Of a DNA stretch of 62,457 nt, positions 26,407 to 35,031 are shown piece by piece (positions within the stretch are counted from its first letter, which is position 1; every line of letters begins with the position of its first letter). Both the position numbers and the translations under genes were made by a program. Below the pieces are notes generated by a model that was not told the DNA's origin, did not search any database, and saw only the letters and a program-made list of their open reading frames with translations. The DNA is from an uncultured Christensenella sp. (GTDB taxonomy: Bacteria; Bacillota; Clostridia; Christensenellales; Borkfalkiaceae), in contig CAJTNY010000007.1 of assembly GCA_910577875.1 (NCBI GenBank), positions 1-62,457 of the forward strand, in the 5' to 3' direction.

Positions 26407-27054
26407 ATGAACAGAATCGAAAAGCTTTGTTCCTTTTTAAAACCGTGCAAAACTTTTGCCGACGTCGCTTGCGACCACGGTTACTGCACGCTGTATATGT
26501 TGAAAAACAATCTTTGTTCGAACGCGGTGATTTCGGATATAAGCCCTAAGAGCCTTTTAAAAGCTCAAAAGCTTTTGTCCGAATACATAGAAAACGGCAG
26601 ATGCCGTTACGTCTGTTGCGACGGACTTGAAAAAATAGAGGGCGTAGACGAAGTGCTTATAGCGGGTATAGGCGGAGAAGAGATTGTCAAAATCTTAAAA
26701 AACGCGTATATCCCCGAAACGTTTGTCTTCCAGCCTATGAAAAATGCGGAAACGCTCCGCGCATATATTTTATCCAACGGCTGTGAAATTACATCAGACG
26801 ACATGTTCACGGACGGTAAAAACTATTATTTCTTAATAGCGGGCAAAAGGGCGGGAGTTGCTTGCAACTATTCTCAATCCCAATTGAAATACGGGAAAGA
26901 CAGTTTAAAAAATCCGGTATTCCGCAATTATCTGACTGCGGAAATCGATAAAAAGAAAAAATATTCCGAAAACGAAATGACATACGAAAACCGTTCGCGG
27001 CTTTTATCGGATATAGCTTTTATGGAAGGAGTGCTTAACGGTGAAACTGATTGA
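26407..27054 (+). CDS. trmK: tRNA (adenine(22)-N1)-methyltransferase
   Basis: 215 residues. SAM-binding D-V-A-C-D-H-G-Y-C at about 19 and V-L-I-A-G-I-G-G-E-E-I near 83 match TrmK (YqfN), which methylates A22 of tRNA. Consistently found between rpoD and the Nif3 gene in Firmicutes, as here. No clear Shine-Dalgarno; 15 bases after rpoD. Confidence 0.9.
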   Translation: MNRIEKLCSFLKPCKTFADVACDHGYCTLYMLKNNLCSNAVISDISPKSLLKAQKLLSEYIENGRCRYVCCDGLEKIEGVDEVLIAGIGGEEIVKILKNAYIPETFVFQPMKNAETLRAYILSNGCEITSDDMFTDGKNYYFLIAGKRAGVACNYSQSQLKYGKDSLKNPVFRNYLTAEIDKKKKYSENEMTYENRSRLLSDIAFMEGVLNGETD

Positions 27055-27811
27055 ATTTTTAAAACGGCTTGAAAAGATTGCGCCCGTTTCGCTTTCGGAC
27101 GACTTTTGTAAAAAGTACGGTATGTACGACAACAGCGGAATTATAATAAACTCAGAAGAAACGGTGAACGGCGCGCTATTCTCTCTCGATTTATCTTTGG
27201 AAGCAGTAAGAAAAGCAAGGCTTTGCGGTTATAATCTTATCGTTACGCACCATCCTGCGATTTATGGCGGAATTTCGAGGATAAGCTCTGCCGACCCCGT
27301 CGCGCAGTGCTTAAAATCGGGTATTTCAGTAATTTCGATGCACCTCAATTTCGACGTTGCGCCCGAGGGCATCGATTATCACCTTATGCGCGGTCTCGGC
27401 GGGAAAGATGCAAAAATTCTCGCTGACGTTGAAAACGGCGGATATGGCAGAGTCTACGGGATAAGTCGGGCTGAATTCAAAGACTATATAGAAAGTATTA
27501 AAAAAGAATTTTCGACGGATAAGATTATAGGCTACGGTGATGAAGAACGAGAAGTGAAAAAAGTCGCTTCGTTCTGCGGAGCGGGGTGTGACGAAAAGGC
27601 TATATCTTTCGCTGTTTCGAACGGCGCCGACGTTTTTGTTTCGTCGGATATGAAACACCACGAAATATGCGCACTTTTGGAAAGAGGAGTAAACGTAATT
27701 CATTTGACGCATTATTCTGCGGAGAATTACGGTTTCAATAAAATATATTTAAAAATCAGGAAAGATTTATCCGTTCCTTCGGATTATTTTGCGGACGGCA
27801 ATCTTTTGTAA
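27041..27811 (+). CDS. Nif3-like (DUF34) metal-binding protein
   Basis: 256 residues. Nif3/YqfO family: V-T-H-H-P-A-I-Y-G-G near residue 67, M-H-L-N-F-D near 100 and H-L-T-H-Y-S-A-E-N near 225 supply the metal ligands. It lacks the extra central domain that B. subtilis YqfO carries. Molecular function is uncertain; some relatives act as GTP cyclohydrolase-like proteins. Overlaps trmK by 14 bases. Confidence 0.88.
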   Translation: MKLIEFLKRLEKIAPVSLSDDFCKKYGMYDNSGIIINSEETVNGALFSLDLSLEAVRKARLCGYNLIVTHHPAIYGGISRISSADPVAQCLKSGISVISMHLNFDVAPEGIDYHLMRGLGGKDAKILADVENGGYGRVYGISRAEFKDYIESIKKEFSTDKIIGYGDEEREVKKVASFCGAGCDEKAISFAVSNGADVFVSSDMKHHEICALLERGVNVIHLTHYSAENYGFNKIYLKIRKDLSVPSDYFADGNLL

Positions 27812-27826
27812 AAGGAGTTATAGATT

Positions 27827-28528
27827 ATGGCTAAAATAGAAAAACTTTTGAAGTATCAAGCAGAGGATTCAAAACTTTTAGGTATTGAGAGAGAAGCGGC
27901 GAATTCGGAACAATGGAAAAACTATTCACAGGCGAAAAGCTTTTTGACTAAAGCGCCGGAAAAACTCGACGCAATGGACGCTAAGGCTTTGGAACTCAAT
28001 TCCATACTTGAAAAGCTTAATAAAAAATACGAAGAAATAGCTGAAACGCTCAAAGATTTCGAAAATCTTGATGAACTCGTCGAAGAAGGCGCGGACATTT
28101 CGTTCTATAAAAAGAACGCGACGCAGATTACGGAAAGACTTAAATCAATTAAGTCGGAAATAAACGCGCTTGTCAAAACAATAAAGGAAGCGGACGAGGA
28201 TTATAAAGCTTTAAAGAAGAAAACTATCTCTGTCCAGAAACAGTATACTGAATATTCCGCGGCATACTCGGAATACAAAAAAGGCAAACTCGAAGAAATG
28301 GATGCGGTAAAAGCCGAACTCAAAAAATTGGCAAAGGACTTGGACGCAGAAGTTTTAAAGCGTTACGAAATGAAACGAAGCGAAAGAATATTCCCCATTA
28401 TCTGCGCAGTTAAAAACGACAGATGTTCTAAGTGCGGAATGGAACTTTCAATAGTCGGAAAGGAAAAAATAGCGGGCGGCGAAGTCACCGAATGCGAAAA
28501 CTGCCACAGATTTTTGTATAAAGAATAA
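27827..28528 (+). CDS. Coiled-coil protein with C4 zinc ribbon (DUF164 type)
   Basis: 233 residues. About 170 residues of Lys/Glu-rich coiled coil followed by a zinc ribbon with C-S-K-C-G-M-E-L and C-E-N-C-H-R-F. Family members bind nucleic acid or act in replication/segregation in some bacteria, but no role is established here. AAGGAG precedes the ATG. Last gene of the dgt-dnaG-rpoD block, followed by a long hairpin. Confidence 0.85.
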   Translation: MAKIEKLLKYQAEDSKLLGIEREAANSEQWKNYSQAKSFLTKAPEKLDAMDAKALELNSILEKLNKKYEEIAETLKDFENLDELVEEGADISFYKKNATQITERLKSIKSEINALVKTIKEADEDYKALKKKTISVQKQYTEYSAAYSEYKKGKLEEMDAVKAELKKLAKDLDAEVLKRYEMKRSERIFPIICAVKNDRCSKCGMELSIVGKEKIAGGEVTECENCHRFLYKE

Positions 28529-28558
28529 ATATTTGTGCAGATTGCACAAATATTTATT
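28524..28558. terminator. 15-bp inverted repeat after the zinc-ribbon gene
   Basis: AATAAATATTTGTGC pairs with GCACAAATATTTATT around a 5-base loop, overlapping the stop codon. T-rich on both sides, so it can act as a terminator. Confidence 0.7.
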
Positions 28559-28565
28559 GAAAACG

Positions 28566-28594
28566 TTGACAAAGTATATTTTATATGTTATTGT
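28566..28594 (+). promoter_or_regulatory. Promoter of the structured leader
   Basis: Consensus TTGACA, 17 bases, then TATTGT. Predicted start near 28601, 106 bases before the reductase gene. Confidence 0.7.
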
Positions 28595-28600
28595 GTAATA

Positions 28601-28690
28601 ACTTAAATGTGACTATTTCACGCGGCGGAAAAGCTGCAATTTAATAGGATAAGGGGAAGGGTCGGATTAATTCTAACCCTTCTTTTTTTT
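28601..28690 (+). ncRNA. Unassigned structured leader with intrinsic terminator
   Basis: About 90 bases: a GTGA/TCAC hairpin, a GCGGC/GCTGC hairpin with GGAAAA loop, a purine-rich linker, then GAAGGGT/ACCCTTC (28656-28682) and eight Ts. It precedes the flavin reductase gene, which has its own Shine-Dalgarno after the terminator. The shape fits a riboswitch-type attenuator or a small RNA. I cannot match it to a known class. Confidence 0.5.
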
Positions 28691-28706
28691 ATAACGGGAG
28701 ATAAAA

Positions 28707-29336
28707 ATGAAAGTATTGATGATTAACGGAAGCCCGCACAAAGACGGCTGTACGCATATGGCTTTGAATATCATAGCGGACGAACTTAAAAAGCATGGTG
28801 CAGAAAGCGAAATTATATGGCTTGGGAACGAACCTGTGCGCGGCTGTATAGGTTGCGGCGGCTGTAAAAAAGACAACGCAGACGGTTGCGTATTCGGCGA
28901 TGACGCAATAAACGCAGTCGGCGAAAAAATTAAATATGCCGACGGATATATTTTCGGCGCGCCCGTGCATTATGCTTCGCCGAACGGAGCAATTATTTGC
29001 GCGATGGACAGACTGTTTTACGCTTTCGGAAAATATATGCAGTTCAAGCCTGCTGCAAGCATAGTTTCAGCGCGTAGGGCGGGAACAACGGCTTCTTACG
29101 ATGTTCTCAATAAATACATAGGTATAAATAATATGATACAGGTTCCGTCGAATTATTGGAATATGGTTCACGGCAACAAAGCGGAAGACGTGTTAAAAGA
29201 CGAAGAAGGCGTTTGCATTATGCGTGCCTTAGGCAGTAATATGGCTTGGCTTCTGAAACTGCTTGAAAATGCAAAAGGCACGGAATTCGAAAAACCGACA
29301 GTTATAAATAAAGTAAAAACAAACTTTATACGTTAA
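28707..29336 (+). CDS. NAD(P)H-dependent flavin oxidoreductase (flavodoxin-like fold)
   Basis: 209 residues. N-terminal N-G-S-P-H-K-D-G-C-T FMN phosphate loop, C-I-G-C-G-G-C-K segment near 50 and F-G-A-P-V-H-Y-A-S-P near 90 are typical of the NADPH-dependent FMN reductase family of anaerobes, which may also bind an extra iron-sulfur centre. Substrate unknown. GGGAG lies 7 bases before ATG, downstream of an attenuator-like leader, so it is probably regulated. Confidence 0.85.
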   Translation: MKVLMINGSPHKDGCTHMALNIIADELKKHGAESEIIWLGNEPVRGCIGCGGCKKDNADGCVFGDDAINAVGEKIKYADGYIFGAPVHYASPNGAIICAMDRLFYAFGKYMQFKPAASIVSARRAGTTASYDVLNKYIGINNMIQVPSNYWNMVHGNKAEDVLKDEEGVCIMRALGSNMAWLLKLLENAKGTEFEKPTVINKVKTNFIR

Positions 29337-29371
29337 AAAGAGAGCGGACAAAAAGTCCGCTCTCTTTTTAT
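29335..29371. terminator. Bidirectional terminator
   Basis: GAGAGCGGAC/GTCCGCTCTC stem flanked by A-run and T-run, between convergent reductase and AspRS genes. Confidence 0.9.
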
Positions 29372-29404
29372 ATTAACGTTTAACTAAATCGGATTTAGGT
29401 AGAT

Positions 29405-30736
29405 TTAGGGTGAAACTCTGTTTATATCTCTGGGGAACATAGCTGCATACCTGACGTTTTTAAAACCGAGGAGGTGCATAGTCAGTCGTTCGAGTCCCAG
29501 TCCGAGCCCGCCGTGAGGCGGCGCGCCGTATTTGTGGAGCATAAGATATGTTTCGAATTCTTCGGGGTTCATACCGAGTTTTTTCATCTTTGCGACTTGT
29601 TCGTTGTAATCGTGTATACGCTGTCCTCCCGAGGTGATTTCTATCCCTCTGAACAAAAGGTCGAACGACAACGTTACTTCGGGGTCGGTCGGGTCATCCA
29701 TAGTATAGAAAGGACGTTTTTTCGAGAGATAATGCGTTACGAACAAGAAATCGGAATTGTATTGCTGTTTCGCCCATTTTCCGAGGAACGCTTCTTCTTC
29801 TGGTTCGAAATCTTTCATATCTGTAATGTTTTTAAGTTTCTTGACGCAGAGCTCTTTCGCGTCCTTAAAACGTATACAGGGTATGGAACCGATTTCGGGA
29901 ATATCGATTTTCAATAACTCGGTTTCGGGTGCGTATTCGGTCTTTAAAAGATTCATTATATATTTGAGAACACCCGTTTCCATATTCATAATATCTTCGA
30001 AACCGTCGATAAATCCAATTTCGAAGTCCATAGAGATGTACTCGTTGAGATGCCTAGAAGTATCGTGGTGCTCTGCGCGGAATACGGGCGCAATCTCGAA
30101 CACTCGTTCGTATACAGGTACGAGCGCCTGTTTATATAATTGAGGGCTTTGTGCAAGATAAACCGTCTTGCCGAAGTAGTCAAGCTTGAACACGTTCGTT
30201 CCGCCTTCCGCTCCCGCAAAATTAATTTTAGGCGAGTGAATTTCCGTAAAATTCTGGCTTGTAAGATATTCTCTGAAACCGCGCTGAATACCTTCCTGAA
30301 TTTTGAACACTGCGCGTTCTTTAGGGTTTCTCAGCGTAACGGGACGATTGTCTAAATTTACGTTAAGGTCACATACCACCTGTTTTTTGGAAATAACGAC
30401 GGGAGGAATATCTGCGGGTGTAGACAGTATTTCGATATCGTGAATTTGCAATTCGTATCTTTCGCTTCCGTCCCGCGTTTCGCTTTTAACGACTTTTCCC
30501 GTAATTTTTGCGGAACACTGCTCGACTACGTTTTCGCTTAGACGATAGTCGGAAAATTCCGGCGAATAAACGCACTGTATCAGTTCGCGCGCTGTGCGCA
30601 CTATAATAAAAGCAAAGTCCGACATATCTCTGATATTGTGAATTGCTCCTTTAATCGTAACTACTTTACCGATATTGTTTTTAAATTCGGAGTAGGGAGT
30701 AGCGGTAGGAGTTATAACACCTGTAATCTCTTGCAT
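29405..30736 (-). CDS. aspS: Aspartyl-tRNA synthetase, archaeal type (probably non-discriminating or Asn-specific)
   Basis: 443 residues, close to the size of archaeal/eukaryotic-type AspRS and much shorter than the roughly 590-residue bacterial form because the GAD domain is absent. OB fold at 20-110; class II motif 2 V-F-R-A-E-H-H-D-T-S-R-H-L and motif 3 G-G-L-G-L-G-L-E-R near the C-terminus. Some Clostridia carry this type beside a bacterial AspRS and use it to make Asp-tRNA(Asn) for amidation by GatCAB; whether the second AspRS exists here is unknown. Single gene; upstream GAGG about 8 bases before ATG. Confidence 0.93.
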   Translation of the reverse strand: MQEITGVITPTATPYSEFKNNIGKVVTIKGAIHNIRDMSDFAFIIVRTARELIQCVYSPEFSDYRLSENVVEQCSAKITGKVVKSETRDGSERYELQIHDIEILSTPADIPPVVISKKQVVCDLNVNLDNRPVTLRNPKERAVFKIQEGIQRGFREYLTSQNFTEIHSPKINFAGAEGGTNVFKLDYFGKTVYLAQSPQLYKQALVPVYERVFEIAPVFRAEHHDTSRHLNEYISMDFEIGFIDGFEDIMNMETGVLKYIMNLLKTEYAPETELLKIDIPEIGSIPCIRFKDAKELCVKKLKNITDMKDFEPEEEAFLGKWAKQQYNSDFLFVTHYLSKKRPFYTMDDPTDPEVTLSFDLLFRGIEITSGGQRIHDYNEQVAKMKKLGMNPEEFETYLMLHKYGAPPHGGLGLGLERLTMHLLGFKNVRYAAMFPRDINRVSP

Positions 30737-30827
30737 ATATTAAGCCTCGTAAACTGTTTTTTATAATATTAAGTCTTTTGAAAACAAAAATCAAGTAAAT
30801 ATAAATGCAGTTGACAAAATTTACTTG

Positions 30828-30856
30828 TTGCCTTTTGCGTTTTAATGGTATATAAT
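30828..30856 (+). promoter_or_regulatory. 6S RNA promoter
   Basis: TTGCCT, 17 bases, TATAAT (30851-30856), pointing into the 6S RNA candidate. Confidence 0.6.
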
Positions 30857-30869
30857 AATAAAGAAAGCA

Positions 30870-31055
30870 ATTAAGCGGTCTGCGGTGTTCGTGGTATGGG
30901 AAATTCGTAATCCACAAAGTTTTTACGGGAGCGGTATGTTTGCGGAAATAGGCGAGGTCTGCGAAAGCGGAAAGTCCGAGGTTTCGTTTCGCCGCACCCA
31001 CCTGCGAGATGCGGGTTAACACTTTTTCATATCACGGCACAGGCGGATTACGACA
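30870..31055 (+). ncRNA. ssrS: 6S RNA candidate
   Basis: No protein fits this 480-base gap (30737-31216). It holds a sequence with 6S landmarks: GTCTGCGGTGTTCGTGGTAT at about 30875-30900 pairs with ATATCACG..CAGGC at 31029-31045 to form the closing stem (8 bp with one G-U, then GTCTG/CAGGC), and the interior CACCCACCTGCGAG and CGGGTTAACAC segments lie opposite as in the 3' side of the transcription bubble mimic. A consensus promoter precedes it and an 18-bp terminator follows. 6S RNA binds SigA-RNA polymerase. Ends are approximate. Confidence 0.78.
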
Positions 31056-31083
31056 ACCGCTTTCAGCGGTTGTCGTAATCCGC
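31043..31083 (+). terminator. Terminator of the 6S RNA
   Basis: 18-bp perfect stem GCGGATTACGACAACCGC with loop TTTCA, then TTTAA. It overlaps the 3' strand of the 6S closing stem. Confidence 0.75.
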
Positions 31084-31103
31084 TTTAACAATAAAAAACA
31101 TAT

Positions 31104-31138
31104 ACTAAAAGAGGGCGAAATTCTCGCCCTCTTTTAGT
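31104..31138. terminator. Inverted repeat, probably a terminator
   Basis: ACTAAAAGAGGGCGA pairs with TCGCCCTCTTTTAGT; on the plus strand Ts fall within the distal stem. Confidence 0.7.
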
Positions 31139-31148
31139 AAAAAAATTT

Positions 31149-31175
31149 ACTCCCCGTGCATATTGCACGGGGAGT
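31149..31175 (-). terminator. Terminator of the PFOR gene
   Basis: ACTCCCCGTGCA/TGCACGGGGAGT stem; on the minus strand followed by AAATTTTTTT. Confidence 0.85.
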
Positions 31176-31216
31176 ATTTAGTTTAATTTCAAAAACCTAA
31201 ACGGATAAGCGGAAAA

Positions 31217-34200
31217 TTATTCCTTGCCCGCAAGTTTCTTATAGCTTTCGAGTCTTGCCTTTGCCGATTCTTCCGTCTGTTTGAACAGCTCGTTCGCTAC
31301 TTCCGCGCCCTGCGTTTTAGCAAGGGAAGCGTATCTCGTTTCGCCTGCAAGGAACGCCTGATAATCGCCTGTCGGATCTTTGGAATCGAGAGTAAACTGT
31401 TCGGTTTCGGGATTGTATCTGTAAAGCTGCCAATAACCGCAGTCGACAGCCGCCTTTTCTTCAAGCTGGCTCTTAGTCATATTAATACCGTGGTTAATGC
31501 AAGGCGCATAAGCAATGATAAGCGAAGGTCCGTGGTAAGCTTCAGCCTCGGTTAACGCTTTGAGAAGCTGTGCAGGGTTTGAACCCATTGCAACCTGGGC
31601 TACATATACATATCCGTAAGATTTAGCTATCATACCCAAATCTTTTTTCTTGACTCTCTTGCCTGCGGAAGCGAATTTAGCGACAGCGCCTATATTCGTC
31701 GATTTGCTTGCCTGTCCGCCGGTATTGGAGTAAACTTCGGTGTCGAGTACAAGTACGTTTACGTCTTCGCCGGATGCAAGAACGTGGTCGAGTCCACCGT
31801 ATCCTATATCGTAAGCCCAGCCGTCGCCGCCGAATATCCAAATTGATTTCTTTGCAAGGCAGTCCTTAGCATCGAGAATATCTTTAATGAGGGAGTAGGT
31901 TTCGATTGCTTTGACGAACGATTCGCTCGCTTCCTGACCGTCGGAATAGTTTGTCCAGGTCTTGGCAAGCTTAGCGACCTTCGATTTAACGGAAAGAATG
32001 TCTTTTAAAAGCGCCGCTGTTTCGCTGTTGCTGTCAAGATGAGCCTGTAAGTAATCAACGAGTTCGGAGGAAGCTTTTTTGGAAGGTTCTCTGTCGTTGA
32101 ACGCGTCGAGATAGGCGTTGCAGACTTTTTTGCCTTCTTCGTTGTCCCAGATTTCAGCAAGTTTCGCTACTTTAGATTTAACCGCGTTTCTTCTTGCGTC
32201 GTAAGCAAGATTCATACCGTAACCGAATTCCGCGTTGTCTTCGAACAGCGAGTTTGCCCACGCGGGTCCGTGACCATTTTTATTGGTCGTATAAGGACAG
32301 GTGGGAGAGGAACCGCCGTATATCGACGAACAGCCCGTTGCGTTGGCGATAATCATATCTTCGCCAAACAGCTGTGTTACGACTTTTACATAAGGCGTTT
32401 CGCCGCAGCCCGCGCACGCGCCGGAGAACTCGAAGAGGGGAGTTGCAAACTGACAGCCTTTAACGGTGTTGGTTTTAAATTTGGAAGTATCTACTTCGGG
32501 AAGTTCGACTGTGTATTCCCAGTTCTTGTCTTCGCCGTTTGCGAGAGCCTGAGCGAGAGGAATCATCTTGATTGCTCCGCCGTCCTTCACGGGGCATACG
32601 GTAGCGCACACTCCGCAACCCATACAGTCGAGAGGGGAAACCTGCATTTTGTATTCATAGCCTGCAAGTCCGACAGCCGCTTTGGTTTCGAGTGTCTTGG
32701 GTTTCTTGCTACCCTCGGCAATAAGCGCGGGGCGCAAGCAGGCGTGGGGGCATACGAAAGAGCATGTACCGCACTGGATACATTTCTCGGTAATGATTTG
32801 AGGAACGAGAACGGCAACGCCGCGCTTTTCGTACTTGGTCGTACCGGTGGGTACGTGTCCGTCAGCGTTGAACTGGGAAGATTTAAGCTTATCGCCTTCG
32901 AGATAGAGGATAGGCTTGATAATCTCCTGATAATAGTCGTTGTTAGCGCCTTTAACCATTTCCGCGCCTTTCGTGGTTTTAGACCAGTTTTCGGGTACGT
33001 CGATTTTAATAAGGTTATCGCCTGCCGCGGCGTCAATAGCGTTGTAGTTCATCTGAACGACTTCTTCGCCCTTTCTGCCGAACGACTTCTTCGCCATATA
33101 CTTCATATATTCTATAGCTTTATCGTAAGGCATAATCTGAGGGTTGACGCGGAAGAATGCGGATTGTAAGATTGTATTCGTTCTTCCGCGCAGACCGAGC
33201 TCTGCCGCAATCTTTATTGCATCTATAACGTACAGATTGATATGTTTGTTCGCAATATCTTGCTTAACTTTCGCGGGCAGGAAACTTTCGAGTTCCTTCA
33301 CGGTCGTTGCGTTGGTGTTGATAAGGAACGTACCGCCGTCTTTGATGTCGCCGGTCATATCGTAGCGCGTAACGTACGAGGGGTTGGAGCACTGAACGAA
33401 GTCTGCGGAATCGATGAGATACTCGGACTGTATAGGCGAATCGCCGAAACGGAGGTGCGAAACGGTTATGCCGCCCGACTTCTTCGAATCGTAGAAGAAA
33501 TAAGCTTGCGCGTGCTTGTCCGTATGGTCGCCGATAATTTTAATGGAGTTTTTATTCGCGCCGACAGTTCCGTCCGAACCGAGACCGTAGAATTTACAGC
33601 TTGTAGAACCTGCGGGAGCGGCGTCGAACTTCTCGGAGAAGTCGAGGGATGTATTTGTAACGTCTTCGTAAATACCGATTGTGAAATGATTCTTGGGCTG
33701 AGCCTGTTCGAGATTTTTATAAACCGCGAGAACCATAGAGGGGGTGAACTCTTTCGAGCCTAAACCGTATCTGCCGCCGACGACTTTGATGTTCGTTACG
33801 CCCTTTTCCAAAAGCGCCGAGCAAACATCGAGGTATAAAGGTTCGCCGAGCGAGCCGGGTTCCTTCGTTCTGTCAAGTACGGCAAGTTTTTTAACGGTTC
33901 TGGGAAGAGCCGCAATGAACGCATCGGCAACGAAAGGTCTGTAAAGACGTACTTTTACAAGTCCGTATTTTTTGCCGGAAGCATTGAGCTTGTTTATTGA
34001 TTCTTCGATGGTTTCGCAGCCTGAACCCATACATACTATAACTTCTTTTGCATCCTGTGCGCCGACGTAATCGAATAAGTGGTAATGTCTACCGCACTTA
34101 GCCGAAACAACGTCCATCATTTTCTGCACGATAGCAGGAGCGGCTTCGTAATAGCTGTTAGCCGTTTCTCTGTTCTGGAAATATGTATCGCCGTTCTGCG

Positions 34201-34873
34201 CGGTACCTTTCTGAATAGGATGTTCGGGATTGAGCGCACGGGACTTGAAGTCCGCAATATCAGCGGCAAGTCCGACTTTTTCGCAGATGGTTCTGATTTC
34301 TGCGTAATCGTCCGCGTCGTCCCAGACGTCGATTTTGGAAACTTCGTGCGAGGTTCTGAAACCGTCGAAGAAGTTAATGAAAGGAACTCTCGATTTAAGG
34401 GTCGACAGATGCGCAACCAATCCTAAGTCCATAACTTCCTGAACCGAGGAGTTGCACAGCATAGCAAAGCCCGTTTGACGGCAAGCCATAACGTCCGCAT
34501 GGTCGCCGAATATGTTCAAAGAATGAGCCGCCAGCGCACGCGCAGAAACGTGCATAACCATAGGCATAAGCTCGCCTGAAATTTTGTACATATTGGGAAT
34601 CATCAGAAGAAGTCCCTGGGAAGCGGTGTAAGTCGTAGTCAGCGCGCCCGCACAAAGCGAACCGTGAACAGCGCCCGCGGCTCCGCCTTCGGACTGCATC
34701 TCCGCAATCTTAACTTTCTGCCCCCACATATTGGTTCTGCCCGCGGTCGCCCATTCGTCCGCAACTTCCGCCATAGGCGAAGAGGGAGTAATGGGGTAAA
34801 TTGCCGCAACTTCCGAAAAGGCATAGGCAACATGGCTTGCGGCGGTATTACCGTCGATAGTCAATTTTTTCAT
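31217..34873 (-). CDS. nifJ: Pyruvate:ferredoxin (flavodoxin) oxidoreductase
   Basis: 1218 residues, single-chain PFOR. Oxidises pyruvate to acetyl-CoA and CO2 while reducing ferredoxin. Domain I has Y-P-I-T-P-S-S-P-M-A-E; the two [4Fe-4S] motifs are C-I-Q-C-G-T-C-S-F-V-C-P and C-M-G-C-G-V-C-A-T-V-C-P; the C-terminal TPP domain has C-A-G-C-G-E-T-P-Y and G-G-D-G-W-A-Y-D-I-G-Y-G-G. I start at 34873, with GGAGG upstream; the frame extends further but without a start signal. It is 40-50 residues longer than usual because of an internal duplication at about residues 896-971. Own terminator; transcribed alone. Confidence 0.96.
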   Translation of the reverse strand: MKKLTIDGNTAASHVAYAFSEVAAIYPITPSSPMAEVADEWATAGRTNMWGQKVKIAEMQSEGGAAGAVHGSLCAGALTTTYTASQGLLLMIPNMYKISGELMPMVMHVSARALAAHSLNIFGDHADVMACRQTGFAMLCNSSVQEVMDLGLVAHLSTLKSRVPFINFFDGFRTSHEVSKIDVWDDADDYAEIRTICEKVGLAADIADFKSRALNPEHPIQKGTAQNGDTYFQNRETANSYYEAAPAIVQKMMDVVSAKCGRHYHLFDYVGAQDAKEVIVCMGSGCETIEESINKLNASGKKYGLVKVRLYRPFVADAFIAALPRTVKKLAVLDRTKEPGSLGEPLYLDVCSALLEKGVTNIKVVGGRYGLGSKEFTPSMVLAVYKNLEQAQPKNHFTIGIYEDVTNTSLDFSEKFDAAPAGSTSCKFYGLGSDGTVGANKNSIKIIGDHTDKHAQAYFFYDSKKSGGITVSHLRFGDSPIQSEYLIDSADFVQCSNPSYVTRYDMTGDIKDGGTFLINTNATTVKELESFLPAKVKQDIANKHINLYVIDAIKIAAELGLRGRTNTILQSAFFRVNPQIMPYDKAIEYMKYMAKKSFGRKGEEVVQMNYNAIDAAAGDNLIKIDVPENWSKTTKGAEMVKGANNDYYQEIIKPILYLEGDKLKSSQFNADGHVPTGTTKYEKRGVAVLVPQIITEKCIQCGTCSFVCPHACLRPALIAEGSKKPKTLETKAAVGLAGYEYKMQVSPLDCMGCGVCATVCPVKDGGAIKMIPLAQALANGEDKNWEYTVELPEVDTSKFKTNTVKGCQFATPLFEFSGACAGCGETPYVKVVTQLFGEDMIIANATGCSSIYGGSSPTCPYTTNKNGHGPAWANSLFEDNAEFGYGMNLAYDARRNAVKSKVAKLAEIWDNEEGKKVCNAYLDAFNDREPSKKASSELVDYLQAHLDSNSETAALLKDILSVKSKVAKLAKTWTNYSDGQEASESFVKAIETYSLIKDILDAKDCLAKKSIWIFGGDGWAYDIGYGGLDHVLASGEDVNVLVLDTEVYSNTGGQASKSTNIGAVAKFASAGKRVKKKDLGMIAKSYGYVYVAQVAMGSNPAQLLKALTEAEAYHGPSLIIAYAPCINHGINMTKSQLEEKAAVDCGYWQLYRYNPETEQFTLDSKDPTGDYQAFLAGETRYASLAKTQGAEVANELFKQTEESAKARLESYKKLAGKE

Positions 34874-34996
34874 TAAAAAAAACCTCCGATTTTGTTTTTT
34901 AATTAATACCGTATTATTATAATTCAACACGGAAGAAAAGTCAATATTAGTTATCGGTAATTTTTTACTAATTTCACAAAATTCTCACGCAATTTG

Positions 34997-35025
34997 TTGT
35001 TAAAAATTTTTTTTAATGCTATAAT
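34997..35025 (+). promoter_or_regulatory. Promoter of the ecf operon, leaderless geometry
   Basis: TTGTTA, 17 bases, perfect TATAAT (35020-35025), then 6 Ts/As and the ATG. No Shine-Dalgarno. Confidence 0.6.
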
Positions 35026-35031
35026 TTTTTT

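Noticed and set aside
30737..30869. T-box or tRNA-responsive leader near AspRS
   Set aside because: No specifier loop or TGGNACCGCG-like T-box sequence was found on the minus strand upstream of the gene.
30681..31022. 113-codon minus-strand frame across the AspRS-PFOR gap
   Set aside because: It overlaps the AspRS start and the 6S RNA candidate; its product has no family features.
32270..33169. 299-codon open frame on the plus strand
   Set aside because: Entirely antisense to PFOR, which has full family motifs. Arises from codon bias; no Shine-Dalgarno.
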